DNA of 64,000 bases from an uncultured Flavobacteriaceae bacterium (GTDB lineage Bacteria > Bacteroidota > Bacteroidia > Flavobacteriales > Flavobacteriaceae), in contig CANLVG010000003.1 in the NCBI GenBank assembly GCA_947494565.1, forward strand, positions 124,001 through 188,000, written 5' to 3'. Of the stretch, positions 1 to 9,789 are shown in pieces (positions within the stretch are counted from its first letter, which is position 1; each line of letters begins with the position of its first letter). A program made the translations under genes and the position numbers. Under the pieces are notes generated by a model, which worked only from the letters and a program-made list of their open reading frames with translations, did not search any database and was not told the origin of the DNA.

Positions 1-1131
1 ATGGTCGTTAAAAACTTTGAGATTATCCGACCTGCAAAAGCAAACGGAATATAAATTAATAAAATGCGTTGAATTCTTGAAACAATAATGGTATCCTCCG
101 AGGTGAACTCATTACGTTCTAAAGCAAAAGCGATAATCTCTGGAGTAAAAATATAAATCACGGTGCATATTAATAGCGCACTGATGAAACTGCCCTTTAT
201 TATTTTCAATAATTGCGCATAGGCTTTTTTAATATCTGTGTTCACCAATTTTGAAAAATGCGGGAGTAAAACTTTACCTACCGAGATTACAATAATCGCC
301 AAAGCAAAACTAGGGATTTTTGTACCGTAGTTTATGGCACCAATGGCACCAATGGCAAGTTGGGCTGCAAAATATTTGTCAACGAAGTTATTCCCCATTG
401 AAAAGAAGGCAGCGGCCAGTTTATGGGGTATTTGCTGTATCATAATTTTGGCACCTTCATTTATGACTGGCTTGCTGAGGAATAGGACATTCAACAATTT
501 GCTTTGAATCAGCAAGTAAGCGAAAGTTATGACAGTGCCGAGTAAAAATGCCCATGCCAGAACTAAATCCCCAAGTTGTTCTTGGGCGAAAAAGAGAAAT
601 AGAATAGTGGTCATAGGAAAAAAAATACCCCCTATATTGGCGATGAAGAATTTACCTTTTACTTCAATCAGCCCTACCATTACATTATTCAGTCCCATGA
701 ATATGAGGCTTGGCATTACAATGAAAATTTGTTGTTTTACCAACTGATAGTACTTATCAGGTTTATTCGGAAAGACCTCCTCAATAAAAACGTCTGTGCT
801 CAAATAAACAATCAAGGTGAAAAATAAGGAGATGCCTATTACCATTAAAAACATAACCGCTTGAAAAGATGCCAGATTACCACCGTTTGTTTTTTCAGTA
901 ATATAGTTAGGGATAAAAATATTGCTTAGAGATCCGATGAAGACATTTTTAATGAAGCCTGGGAGTAAAATGGCAATTAAAAAAGTATCTAGTGTCAGGG
1001 AAAGACCAAAGGTTGAAGCAACAAGCGTTTCTTTGTAAAACCCTAAAACTTTTAAACCTAACGAAATAATGCCAACAGTAGCGATACTTTGAAAAAGGCG
1101 ATTATTGAATACTTTACCTAAAAACTGCATG
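1..1131 (-). CDS. MurJ/MviN-like lipid-linked oligosaccharide flippase, 3' part cut by window start
   Basis: This is an open frame of 377 codons that runs off the left edge of the window. It starts at the ATG at 1129-1131. The product is a very hydrophobic polytopic membrane protein. Its N-terminus reads QFLGKVFNNRLFQSIATVGI and is followed by GLKVLGFYKETLVASTFG, the first-helix pattern of MurJ/MviN-type flippases, which move lipid-linked glycans to the periplasmic face. Full-length family members are about 430-520 residues, so the C-terminal helices lie outside the window. The start is 9 bp after the stop of the upstream GT4 gene, so the two are probably co-transcribed. Next to a glycosyltransferase and sulfotransferases, a role in exopolysaccharide unit export is more likely than peptidoglycan synthesis. 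A Wzx-type transporter of the same MOP superfamily is the alternative. Confidence 0.75.
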
Positions 1132-1140
1132 TCAGGTCTT

Positions 1141-2235
1141 TTATGCCAACGCTCTCCATAGTGGTGTGATAGCGTCTATATGATATTTCGACGTACTCAA
1201 ATGTGCTTTTTCGCCAAGGGATGCTCTTTTTTCTTCATGATTGACCAAAATGGATAGTTTTTGTTCAAGTTCGTTATCTGAATGCATGGGTATCAAAAAA
1301 CCGTTTTCACCTGAGGTAATCAATTCGCTTGGCCCTGTTGGGCAATCTGTGGAAACACAGGGCAAACCAAATGCCATAGCCTCTAACAAGGCGTTCGGAA
1401 AACCTTCATATAATGAGGTAAACGCAAATATTTTACTCTCTAAATAATGTTTTTCAATGGTGTCGCTTCTTCCTATCAACTTAACAGAATTATGCGCGTT
1501 CAATTTTTTAATAAGGGCTTCGAGATTTTTACGTTCCTTACCTTCACCTACAATATGCAATACCCAATCATTAAGTTTCATTTTAGCAAAAACTTCAATT
1601 AATTGTTTTTGATTTTTTTGCGCGTCCAAGCGACCTACATTTAAAATGATATTTTTCTTCTTGGTTTCCCTAAATTTAAAATCTGGGTTAATAGGGTTTG
1701 GAATGATTTTTATTCGCTCTTTCGGAACAAAATCTAGATAAAAGTCGGCTATCTTTTTAGTTTGAAGCACTACAAATTGGGCACGGGGGTAAATCCACTT
1801 CCTCAATTTCAACCAAATCGGTGCCAATACCTGATCTTTTTCCCAAGGATTGTTTCGATCACTTATGACAACTGGAATATTCAAATTGTTTCCGGCCAAG
1901 GTGGTTAAGATATTCGCCCGTGTTATAAAGGCTATCGCCGAATGGACTTCATATTGTTTTAAGTACTGTTTGATTTTTTTATAAAGTTTGAAATTGGTTT
2001 TAAGGGCATCGAAAATGCCAGTACTCGGTTTTATAATGTCAATACAATGCACTAGCTTAATGTCAGAGGATAACGGATAAAACGGCTCCGCTTTGCCAAA
2101 GGTGATGATGATTACGTTGTATTGTTTAACAAAATCATTGGCTAATAATGAAATGACCCTCTCAGCTCCGCCGGAAGACAGGCCTACGATTACAAAGGCA
2201 ATTGTTTGTTTATGTCTAAGAGTTGCTTTATTCAT
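1141..2235 (-). CDS. Glycosyltransferase family 4 (GT-B fold)
   Basis: A 364-residue cytoplasmic GT-B glycosyltransferase. The N-terminal Rossmann half carries the GGAERV motif (residues 22-27) typical of GT4 enzymes. The C-terminal half carries NVGRLDAQKNQ and the E-x7-E-type donor-binding region SLYEGFPNALLEAMAFG (about residues 273-290), followed by a TGPSELI loop. GT4 enzymes are retaining transferases that use nucleotide-activated sugars. Sugar and linkage cannot be read from sequence. The length is normal for the family. It lies directly upstream of the flippase-like gene, so it probably adds a sugar to the lipid-linked repeat unit of the polysaccharide locus. It is the only classical glycosyltransferase in this part of the window, so others needed to build a repeat unit must lie outside. 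Confidence 0.85.
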   Translation of the reverse strand: MNKATLRHKQTIAFVIVGLSSGGAERVISLLANDFVKQYNVIIITFGKAEPFYPLSSDIKLVHCIDIIKPSTGIFDALKTNFKLYKKIKQYLKQYEVHSAIAFITRANILTTLAGNNLNIPVVISDRNNPWEKDQVLAPIWLKLRKWIYPRAQFVVLQTKKIADFYLDFVPKERIKIIPNPINPDFKFRETKKKNIILNVGRLDAQKNQKQLIEVFAKMKLNDWVLHIVGEGKERKNLEALIKKLNAHNSVKLIGRSDTIEKHYLESKIFAFTSLYEGFPNALLEAMAFGLPCVSTDCPTGPSELITSGENGFLIPMHSDNELEQKLSILVNHEEKRASLGEKAHLSTSKYHIDAITPLWRALA

Positions 2236-2799
2236 TAAAGATTATAGAAAATAAAACTTATGGTCTTTTCAAAGAAGTAACGCACTAATTGAGATTGTAT
2301 TGCGATTTTCAATATTGAGTTTGGCGCAAATAGGTAAAACCGAAACAAAGGTATCGTTTATTATAGTATTTAAATACGATGCCCTTTAATTAATTCAAAA
2401 CTGCCCTGACCAATTTGTCAATCAAAACTTGAGTTAACTCTGCCAACTAAACTAAGAACAGTGGCCGACAAAATGCTCAATGATTTGTTGGGTTCATTTG
2501 GAAATGGTAGCGTATTCAATTTTTAAAATGAACAATTGTAGTTACTAAAATTTAGGGTGATATTCATAAAAGAGATTATTCTGCAAGTGGTATTGTCTTT
2601 CTCAAAACTAAATCAAGAATTTTCTGGTAAGGTTCTTGGGGGAAACCGTGGAACTGTTCTCTGAATATATGCGCCTATTTCTTTTTCTATTATATCTTTA
2701 CGTGAATTGTTTTGGTTTCGTCAGGTGTTCAAACCTTTAGATTGCGATCCATTATTTTAATAAAGCGCGAGTCACTTTAAATTAGAACTTAGATTAATT
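2236..2799. other. Intergenic region between divergent GT4 and beta-helix genes
   Basis: About 560 bp of AT-rich DNA between two divergently transcribed genes, so it must hold the promoters for both. I found no full TAnnTTTG -7 element of the Bacteroidota type, no RNA gene and no convincing hairpin. A short open stretch around 2408-2526 has no good start and no recognisable product. Confidence 0.5.
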
Positions 2800-4071
2800 A
2801 TGGTTTCAAAAAATCAAGTACATTTCCTTGTTTTGTTTTTTCTGCTGTGTACGGTTTCAATGAAGGCAGAACAAAAAAAACTATCTGAACTGGTGTCTTC
2901 AACGGCAACCAAAGCATTTCAAGACTTTATGAAATCTGATATAGATACGTTAGTTATTGATAAAAAAAAAACTCCGTGGATTTTTGGCCCAATAACCCTA
3001 AAGAGTGTTCACCATAAGGTTATTCTTTTTGAATTTGGTGTAGAGATAGTAGCTAAAAAGAATGCTTTTCCTAGAAAAACTGACGCGCTTTGGAAATTTC
3101 TTGATTGCAAAAATATCACAATAAAAGGCAATCATTCAATTCTAAGAATGAATAAAGATGAATACACCGATGGTGAATGGAGACATGTAATACGTTTGAG
3201 AGGGTGCGAAAACATAAGCATTTCTAATTTAACACTTAGAGATAGTGGGGGAGATGGCATTGCCATCGGGAGAAGTAAAAAAGTTTGGTTCAGTAAGAAT
3301 ATACACTTAGACAATTTACAGTGTATTAATAATAGGCGTCAAGGTATTTCGATTACTAGTGCTGAAGATGTATGGGTTAACAATAGTTGTTTTGCGGATA
3401 CTATTGGTACAGCGCCAGGAGCAGGGGTCGACATAGAGCCCAACGTTCCTGAAGAACGCATTGTTAATGTAAATTTCAACAACTGCATATTTAAAAACAA
3501 CTATAATGTCGGGATCAATGTTGGACTACCTAAACTATTGTCCTCATCAGAAAAAGTCAGTATTAAGTTTGAAAACTGTACACTTGAAAATAACTTTTCG
3601 GAAAAGAACACTAAAATACCTTCGGAGATAAGAATCCGATCGCATAAAACCGATCCTGTCAAAGGTACCGTCGTTTTCAAAGGGTGTACCATTAAAAATT
3701 CAAAATGGCGTATGCTTTATGCTCGGAAAAATGCTGAAGGGTTTAAGGTTTCTTTTGAGGATTTTAGAGCAGAAGCGGTATGTAGTAGTCCTGACAGCGG
3801 TGCAGTGATTTATTTAGAGGTGCCTCACTATAGCGAAGACTCAAACCTAGGCGGATATCATTTCTCAAATGTCACTATTGATTACACTACGGATAAGCCG
3901 ATATTCATGGTCAGGGGCTCAAAAAGAAATCCTTTAAACAGGTTAGAAAATCTTAGTGGAGAAATAGTCGTTACCAACCCCAACCCCGCTGTAAAGCCCG
4001 AAATACAATATATTGGATATGTTCCTTTAATGGATGAAAACGTCAGTCTCAAAATTGAAAAGAAGAATTAG
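2800..4071 (+). CDS. Secreted right-handed parallel beta-helix protein (pectate lyase / uronan epimerase-like fold)
   Basis: A 423-residue protein with an N-terminal signal peptide (hydrophobic VHFLVLFFLLCTVSMKA, cleavage about residue 23). The rest is a series of short beta-strand repeats with N/S/G turns, such as CENISISNLTLRDSGGDGIA, typical of right-handed parallel beta-helix folds found in polysaccharide lyases, glycosidases and C5-epimerases. The DSGGDGI motif (about residues 146-153) probably lies on the ligand face. The whole protein is homologous to the C-terminal 400 residues of the lipoprotein encoded at 4428-7472: both share a TxAFQ..I/M..S start, the MN(K/R)(D/N)EY segment and DSGGDGI. 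In a uronic-acid-rich polysaccharide locus it is plausibly periplasmic or extracellular and trims, epimerises or binds the polymer. Catalysis is not proven by any motif I can see. Confidence 0.75.
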   Translation: MVSKNQVHFLVLFFLLCTVSMKAEQKKLSELVSSTATKAFQDFMKSDIDTLVIDKKKTPWIFGPITLKSVHHKVILFEFGVEIVAKKNAFPRKTDALWKFLDCKNITIKGNHSILRMNKDEYTDGEWRHVIRLRGCENISISNLTLRDSGGDGIAIGRSKKVWFSKNIHLDNLQCINNRRQGISITSAEDVWVNNSCFADTIGTAPGAGVDIEPNVPEERIVNVNFNNCIFKNNYNVGINVGLPKLLSSSEKVSIKFENCTLENNFSEKNTKIPSEIRIRSHKTDPVKGTVVFKGCTIKNSKWRMLYARKNAEGFKVSFEDFRAEAVCSSPDSGAVIYLEVPHYSEDSNLGGYHFSNVTIDYTTDKPIFMVRGSKRNPLNRLENLSGEIVVTNPNPAVKPEIQYIGYVPLMDENVSLKIEKKN

Positions 4072-4427
4072 CTTAGAGAATTTTAGTTGGTGAAATCGAA
4101 CAATGTTTTGTAGTTGACCAATGCAATGATGCCTCTGGGCCCTAGACTATTGAACGACCATACCGATAGGTCGTTAAGCTCTTCATGTCTATACTGATTC
4201 AACTAGCTCATTAACAATTTTTGGAGCAAATGTCGCCGCTATTCGGTAATAGGTTCTAATGGTTAGTGATTGCATTTGTTGTTAATGGAAGAACAAAAGA
4301 TCTTCTATTTTGATATGGTGATTTATGCTTAGTAGGATCATGTAATCTTAGCAAAATGATAAAACGGATGCCTTGCGGTTTAATTTATCGTTAGTAAAAG
4401 TCCTTGAAAATGCGTGAATTCTTGTCA
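4072..4427. other. Intergenic region between convergent beta-helix genes
   Basis: About 356 bp between the 3' ends of two convergent genes. It holds one imperfect hairpin (arms at 4153-4159 and 4169-4175) without a T-tract. I see no ORF with a convincing start and no RNA gene. Confidence 0.5.
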
Positions 4428-7400
4428 TCAATTAATGTGGTTGTAATTAATATCCACATTTATCTGATTACTTGGACCGGCGGCCGTATTGTATTCCCAA
4501 GGGTGGTCATTAGGCTCTTTGATTATAAAATCCCCTTGAATATTCCTCACCTTTTTGTCTTGCGGAATTCTTATAAGCATGAAAGGCGTATTCTTATTGT
4601 ACTCTATTCGAAAATTCTGAAAACTAAATCCGCCTATATCAGCAAAGGAGATTCTACCTTCCAATAAAATTGGATGTTGATTACGGGTCGAGAGCAGATT
4701 TTTTGCAACAACATTCTTGAAAGAAACCGAATAGCCATTGCTGGGCTTAGGGCTATGGATAATACGACCCAAACTACTTTCAAAGGTAATATCCGTAAAT
4801 TCAACCGATCCTTTAACCACACTAGATCCCTCTTCAGTTGCGGCCAATCTAATTTCCGTTGTAAGTTGATTGTGATTGGCGTTTTTCGAATTGTTTTTAA
4901 AAGTACAATTACTCACTTTGATTGATAAGGGAGTTGAATTTCCGTTCATCTTTCCGGGCCCAACAACAACACCAGCAAAATTGTTATCCTTTATGATACA
5001 ATTAGTGATATTTATATTTTGCAATCTATCACTTTGAAAAGTTGGCTCTAAATCAATGCCAGCTTCGGGCGCTGTACCATTCGTGCCTGAGAATGTACTA
5101 TTCTTTATAAAAACGTTTTTCGCGGTTATAACTGAAATACCTTGTCTCATGTTGTTGTGGGATACGACATCTTCAACGGTAATATTGTCAGAAAACTGTC
5201 CGCTCCCTCTATTGATGTTGATTCCATCTCCGCCACTATCAATAATTCTAAGCCCCCTTACAGTAAGATCTGTACATCCACCTATACGGAAGGCATGTCG
5301 AAACTCGGAACTTCCATATTCGTTACGATTCATGCGAAAAGTAGCGCCATATCCCTCAACGAGTATATTTCTAGAATCATTGATGGTAAATAGCGATGCA
5401 GTCTTATGTCCATAGGCTCCGGACTTGGCTCGAAGCACAACACCGGACTCAAATATAATGGTTTTATTCGCTAATCCGACGAACTTCGAAGGCTCAATAA
5501 TCCAATCACTATTTTGTTTGTCTATTACAATGTAGTTGTTGTTTGATTTAATGGCCTCTTGAAATGCTTCGGTAGCATCATTCGCTTTAAAACCGAAAGA
5601 AGAAGCAAAAACAGCATTGGGCGGATAATCGCCTGAACCTCCCTGACCTCCATTGTCCGGAGCACTCACCGTAATTGTATCTATATCGCTATTCTTGGCG
5701 CCATCTGAGTCCGTTACGGTCAGTTCTACACGGTATGTACCGGGATTCTGGAACGTATGGGATGGATTGACATTATTGCTCGTAGCGCCATCCTTGAAAT
5801 TCCATGCGTAAGAAACAATTGCATCGTCATCTGTTGATTGATCCCCTTTAAAGTTTACTGTTAGGGGCGCTTCACCAGAAGTAACGCTAGGTACACCTTT
5901 GGCAACAGGTGCCTGATTCTGGTTTACTGGTTCGTTAACCGTGATTGTCGTGCTTTTCGTATCCGTAAGACCTTCTTTGTCACTGACCGTAAGTTTGACA
6001 ACGTAGGTTCCTGGATCGGAAAAGGTACGTTCGACTGTTTTATTGGTAGAAGGTTGGTTGATTCCGAAATTCCAAGAATAGCCCGTTACCTCTTTGTCAT
6101 CGGTCGAATTATTGGCAGTGAAGCGAACGGTCAACGGTGCTTCCCCTGAAGTTTTGCTTGTGCCCAATACCGCTTTCGGAGCTTGGTTTTCTGATTCAGA
6201 AACCGTAATGGTGAGATTGGCCTTATCCTCCAAACCATTTTCATCCTTAACGGTTAAGGTTACTGGGTAGGTACCTGCTTCGGTAAAAGTAAAAGTTGGA
6301 TTCACTTCATTGGAAACCTCCCCTTGAGCAAAACGCCATCTGAAACTAGCAATGTTCATGTCATCTTCGGACTTGTCTCCGGTAAACTTGACCTCAAGCG
6401 GAGCTTCCCCTGAAAGTGGGGTGGCCGAAGCTACTGCCGTAGGTTTCTGATTTTCTTCTTCGGTAACATTTATAGTAACAGTATCTACGTCGGTAAGGCC
6501 CTCCGCATCGGTTACGGTCAATTCAACTTCATAGACACCTACTTCTTCAAATGTATATGATGGATTGGCGTTGGTTCTGGTAACACCATTTTTTATTTTC
6601 CACGAATAACTTTGTATTTCTTTATCATCAGTCGAATTAACTCCGGTGAATTTCACCTCTAAGGGTACTTGACCCGATTTTGGGGTAGCATCGGCTATGG
6701 CTATAGGTGATTCATTTTCTGTGTTTTCCACCTGCTCTTCATCTTCAATAACGATTTCTTCAGCATCTGGCGGACTGTCGTAAGTTACCACTAATCTTGG
6801 CCCCTCCACAGTGGGGTGTTCTTTGGAGGCAAATGAAAGATCGTCCCCATTTTCATGACTTAAAATTAAGGTTTTTACCTCCTCATTCATTTCCTCAGCG
6901 TTCAAACCAATTGATTCAATAGACCCAATTTCATATTCTTTGGTAACACTACCCAACATTACCTCCGACTCTGGTATAGTGGAATCTGTTAAATTCGACT
7001 CGTTCCAATCATTTGAATCGCCCTTAAAGACATTTACGGCACCATTACCCTTATCACTAACAATAGTAAATTGCAACTCTACATCGGTAATGGTAGCTTT
7101 AATATCAGCGATGGGAGTTAAATCGAACATTAAATAGCTCGTTCGATTACCTTCTTCTAGACGCACAATTTGTTGATTAAAACCCTTACCACTCTGAGTA
7201 TGGGCATCTTGGGTTGTCGGGAACACGGTTGTCCGGCTTTCCAGCACTATTTCAGGTTCTATAATCTCTTCTTCTATTACCTCTTCCGTTTCGTCTACCA
7301 CTGGCTCTGGTTCGGCATCTTCTTCTAGCGTGACTACTTCCTCTGGATTGTCCTCCAAAACCGAGTCCAATAGCAAATCAGTATCCCGACTACAGGAGAA

Positions 7401-7472
7401 AAGAAAAAGAACAATGGAAAAGACAATAATACCAGCTTTGGGCAAAGAGAGTGAGGTGGGGTTAAAAGACAT
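4428..7472 (-). CDS. Large lipoprotein: CBM96/DNRLRE-like domain, four PKD domains, C-terminal beta-helix
   Basis: A 1014-residue protein. The N-terminus ends in a lipobox (LFSC, Cys27), so it should be lipidated and displayed on the envelope. An acidic linker (about 40-75) is followed by a domain with VFPTTQDAHTQSG and YLMFDLT, resembling the CBM96/DNRLRE family (about 78-235). Four PKD domains follow (about 255-610), each with the pattern A-P-L-x-V-x-F and (S/A)-W-x-F. A right-handed beta-helix region makes up about 617-1014 and is clearly paralogous to the secreted protein at 2800-4071. PKD arrays act as spacers or carbohydrate-binding modules. The gene converges on its paralogue and is transcribed with the rest of the minus-strand arm. 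I infer a cell-surface enzyme or binding protein acting on the exported polysaccharide. The catalytic type is not determinable here. Confidence 0.78.
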   Translation of the reverse strand: MSFNPTSLSLPKAGIIVFSIVLFLFSCSRDTDLLLDSVLEDNPEEVVTLEEDAEPEPVVDETEEVIEEEIIEPEIVLESRTTVFPTTQDAHTQSGKGFNQQIVRLEEGNRTSYLMFDLTPIADIKATITDVELQFTIVSDKGNGAVNVFKGDSNDWNESNLTDSTIPESEVMLGSVTKEYEIGSIESIGLNAEEMNEEVKTLILSHENGDDLSFASKEHPTVEGPRLVVTYDSPPDAEEIVIEDEEQVENTENESPIAIADATPKSGQVPLEVKFTGVNSTDDKEIQSYSWKIKNGVTRTNANPSYTFEEVGVYEVELTVTDAEGLTDVDTVTINVTEEENQKPTAVASATPLSGEAPLEVKFTGDKSEDDMNIASFRWRFAQGEVSNEVNPTFTFTEAGTYPVTLTVKDENGLEDKANLTITVSESENQAPKAVLGTSKTSGEAPLTVRFTANNSTDDKEVTGYSWNFGINQPSTNKTVERTFSDPGTYVVKLTVSDKEGLTDTKSTTITVNEPVNQNQAPVAKGVPSVTSGEAPLTVNFKGDQSTDDDAIVSYAWNFKDGATSNNVNPSHTFQNPGTYRVELTVTDSDGAKNSDIDTITVSAPDNGGQGGSGDYPPNAVFASSFGFKANDATEAFQEAIKSNNNYIVIDKQNSDWIIEPSKFVGLANKTIIFESGVVLRAKSGAYGHKTASLFTINDSRNILVEGYGATFRMNRNEYGSSEFRHAFRIGGCTDLTVRGLRIIDSGGDGININRGSGQFSDNITVEDVVSHNNMRQGISVITAKNVFIKNSTFSGTNGTAPEAGIDLEPTFQSDRLQNINITNCIIKDNNFAGVVVGPGKMNGNSTPLSIKVSNCTFKNNSKNANHNQLTTEIRLAATEEGSSVVKGSVEFTDITFESSLGRIIHSPKPSNGYSVSFKNVVAKNLLSTRNQHPILLEGRISFADIGGFSFQNFRIEYNKNTPFMLIRIPQDKKVRNIQGDFIIKEPNDHPWEYNTAAGPSNQINVDINYNHIN

Positions 7473-8034
7473 TTGGGAATTGCTGTTTTTTATATGTATA
7501 TCTAATACAATGCAGGTTTATAACTTACTTAGGGCTTTGAAAATTGTGTAGTTTAACTAAATTTTGGGAACTAATTCGATGATCTGCAAATAGTCCATTA
7601 AAAACAATCTCTCAAGAATACGAGCAATTTTAAAGCTTTGGATTTCATCCTTGACTTTATTAACACTTTATTAAGAGAAAATTCGATGAAATGCACCTTT
7701 TATCGTGTTTATTGTAACTTTAAACGATAAATTTACGAGTATGATCCTGATTCCGAAAAAATAGTTGTTCACCACTTGTTAACAGCGCCAAAGACAGATT
7801 CATCTTTAATTCTCAATAACCAAACTGTTGGTTTGTAGATCGTTCTATTTAAACATGTCTCTCTTGGATTTAAATAGTTTCCTGTGGAATTATAATTGAT
7901 TTGTGAATAAATTTTAGTTTGAAGGTGATTTTTTTTAATTACCAAAAATCTTTGTTTTGACGGACTACAGTTTGATGAAGTATACCAGTTTTATTTGATG
8001 CCCCTTCGTTTAATAAGCTTAGATACTACATATT
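7473..8034. other. Intergenic region upstream of the PKD/beta-helix lipoprotein gene
   Basis: About 560 bp between two minus-strand genes, the longest gap in this arm, so the lipoprotein gene probably has its own promoter here. It contains an 8-bp inverted repeat (7699-7706 with 7724-7731). No ORF, RNA gene or terminator with a T-tract was recognised. Confidence 0.45.
7699..7731. repeat. Inverted repeat in the lipoprotein gene's upstream region
   Basis: The arms TTTATCGT (7699-7706) and ACGATAAA (7724-7731) are perfect complements separated by 17 bp. There is no T-tract on either side, so it is not an intrinsic terminator. It lies about 230 bp before the start of the lipoprotein gene and could be an operator or an mRNA leader hairpin. 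An 8-bp arm can also arise by chance in AT-rich DNA. Confidence 0.3.
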
Positions 8035-8799
8035 TTAATCTACTAAATATCCAAACTCTGTTTTTCTCAAAGCTTCAGCTAAATCATCATAATTACTTAC
8101 TAACTCATTGAGACCTTCAGGATTTTGTCTCTTTAGAGGACTGTTAACTTTGATTTTTTTTACCTCAAGAAACTCTAATACCTTTGACATAGTACCTTGA
8201 ATATCTGTAGTAAGTTCTTCATAAGTCAATTCTAAATAGGGATGGTTTGGAAACATAGCGATACCAAACTCAGTTTCTACTTGCACACTATTTCTGAGAT
8301 TATCGATACAATCTTCAATATCTATCTCAACCTGCTTTTTGAAATCAACTCCTTTTTTCTCTTGAGAACTTCGCCATGCGCCCGTTTTTTCTGCGATCAA
8401 TTTTGAAACATAAGTGCGGAGTAAATCTTTTCTTTTTATATGGATAATACGAATGGTGGTGTCATTTTTAATAAAATCCCATACTTCACGGTCTTCACTA
8501 TCGTCAGGATGGTTATAGAATAACTTGAAACCCATATATTTTAGCCAAGGCAGTTTTTTTCCGAAATTCTCATTCCATACAGACCGACAACTATTTCCAT
8601 ACAATAGCCTGAATGCCTCACCTTTTAATTCTAAATGTGGATGTGATCTTAGTAAGGTTACTAAGAGACTTGAGCCCGTTCGTTGTTTGCCAAGTATTAC
8701 AACTTTTTCGTAGTTGAAATTACCGGTAAATTTAATGACAACTGCCTTAATGAAACGCTTTACTTTCATATAAGGAGAATTATTATGAATTACTTTCAT
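8035..8799 (-). CDS. Sulfotransferase family protein (PAPS-dependent)
   Basis: A 254-residue cytosolic-type sulfotransferase. The 5'-phosphosulfate-binding loop is at residues 37-44 (GKQRTGSS), preceded by a hydrophobic strand and followed by LLVTLLRSHPHLELKGE. The segment IRIIHIKRKDLLRTYVSKL matches the 3'-phosphate-binding strand and helix, with the conserved Arg and Ser. It is expected to transfer sulfate from PAPS to hydroxyls of a sugar. It differs from the tandem pair downstream and belongs to another subfamily. The start at 8799 gives a basic N-terminus; Met11 is a possible later start. It is one of four sulfotransferases in the polysaccharide locus. Confidence 0.82.
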   Translation of the reverse strand: MKVIHNNSPYMKVKRFIKAVVIKFTGNFNYEKVVILGKQRTGSSLLVTLLRSHPHLELKGEAFRLLYGNSCRSVWNENFGKKLPWLKYMGFKLFYNHPDDSEDREVWDFIKNDTTIRIIHIKRKDLLRTYVSKLIAEKTGAWRSSQEKKGVDFKKQVEIDIEDCIDNLRNSVQVETEFGIAMFPNHPYLELTYEELTTDIQGTMSKVLEFLEVKKIKVNSPLKRQNPEGLNELVSNYDDLAEALRKTEFGYLVD

Positions 8800-8879
8800 C
8801 TTTTAGTTAAGTTATTTTTTAGCCTATTGAATTGGAAATAGTTGATTTTACGGTTCGTATGGAGACGACTATAGGACAA

Positions 8880-9725
8880 CTAGATGTTCAACTTCGTTTT
8901 CTCAGTATAAACCGCGTTTATTTTGTTATAAAGCGATTCACATAAATGTTCTATTTCTGGGCTTAATTTTACATTTTTTCCTTTAGAAATTGAACCTGCA
9001 TGAATACCGGATATTATTTTTTCTGGAAGGTCGTGAACTGCTGAAAAGGAATAGATTTCTTTGACTATTGTTTTAGGGTGGGTAACCAAGTCTTCATATT
9101 TACATAGGAGAACCCTTTTGTTTGATTGAAGATCTTGTTCGAAAAATAGAATGTTTCGACAATACCAAAACAATGCAGCAGCATCTTCTTGTACCATGTC
9201 TTCTGAAAAAAATTGATTAACCACTGCTCTAGTTTTTTCCGAAACCTTATCAGATCGCCAATTGCCCGGTTTATTTTCTATTAAAGGGCGAAGATTGTTA
9301 ATACCGTTGTTGCGACCAAATTTTTTTAAGTTGGAAGCCGCAACATCCTTGTAATTTCGAAAGACCCAAATTGCCTTTGAGTTTTTAAAATAATCAAGGA
9401 GTTTTACCGTATTTTGACTTTCTACCAGGGGTTTGAGAGCCACTACCGGTGCATTCGTTCTATGCATTTTTTTAAGCACCTCGGGAAGCGGGTCTAGTCT
9501 CAATTTTTTCGGGTCATTTGATGATAAGATACTTTTTTCAGAAAAATTCTTGATTTTCCAATCTTTTTCAAAAATTCCAGAAAGCATGGTCGTCCCTGAT
9601 CTTTGACAACCCACGATCATAATGATGGTTTTGGCTTTTGAATTTTTTAAAAGAATATCCTGATACAAAAACTTAGATGCTTTTTGCACCTTTATTTCAA
9701 TTCTTTTTTTGATGTTTCCGAACAT
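8880..9725 (-). CDS. Sulfotransferase family protein, tandem copy A
   Basis: A 281-residue PAPS-dependent sulfotransferase. The PAPS loop is GCQRSGTT (residues 39-46). The segment KAIWVFRNYKDVAASNLKKF carries the 3'-phosphate-binding Arg and Ser, and CKYEDLVTHP is the usual C-terminal motif. It is closely similar over its whole length to the neighbouring gene at 9790-10623, including AAALFWYCRN and GSISKGKN, so the two arose by tandem duplication. The gap between the two genes is about 64 bp. I infer that they sulfate different positions or residues of the same polymer. Confidence 0.85.
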   Translation of the reverse strand: MFGNIKKRIEIKVQKASKFLYQDILLKNSKAKTIIMIVGCQRSGTTMLSGIFEKDWKIKNFSEKSILSSNDPKKLRLDPLPEVLKKMHRTNAPVVALKPLVESQNTVKLLDYFKNSKAIWVFRNYKDVAASNLKKFGRNNGINNLRPLIENKPGNWRSDKVSEKTRAVVNQFFSEDMVQEDAAALFWYCRNILFFEQDLQSNKRVLLCKYEDLVTHPKTIVKEIYSFSAVHDLPEKIISGIHAGSISKGKNVKLSPEIEHLCESLYNKINAVYTEKTKLNI

Positions 9726-9789
9726 GTATGAAGTATAGAGGTGATTATGTGTTAAATTTAAAGGCTAGTATATCCGCCTTATTCTAGTG

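Noticed and set aside
4153-4175. Hairpin with 7-bp arms between the convergent beta-helix genes
   Set aside because: It has a 9-nt loop and no T-tract on either strand, so it is not supported as an intrinsic terminator.
5056-5415. A 119-codon plus-strand open frame inside the beta-helix lipoprotein gene
   Set aside because: It is antisense to a conserved beta-helix domain with a clear paralogue; the translation has no recognisable features.
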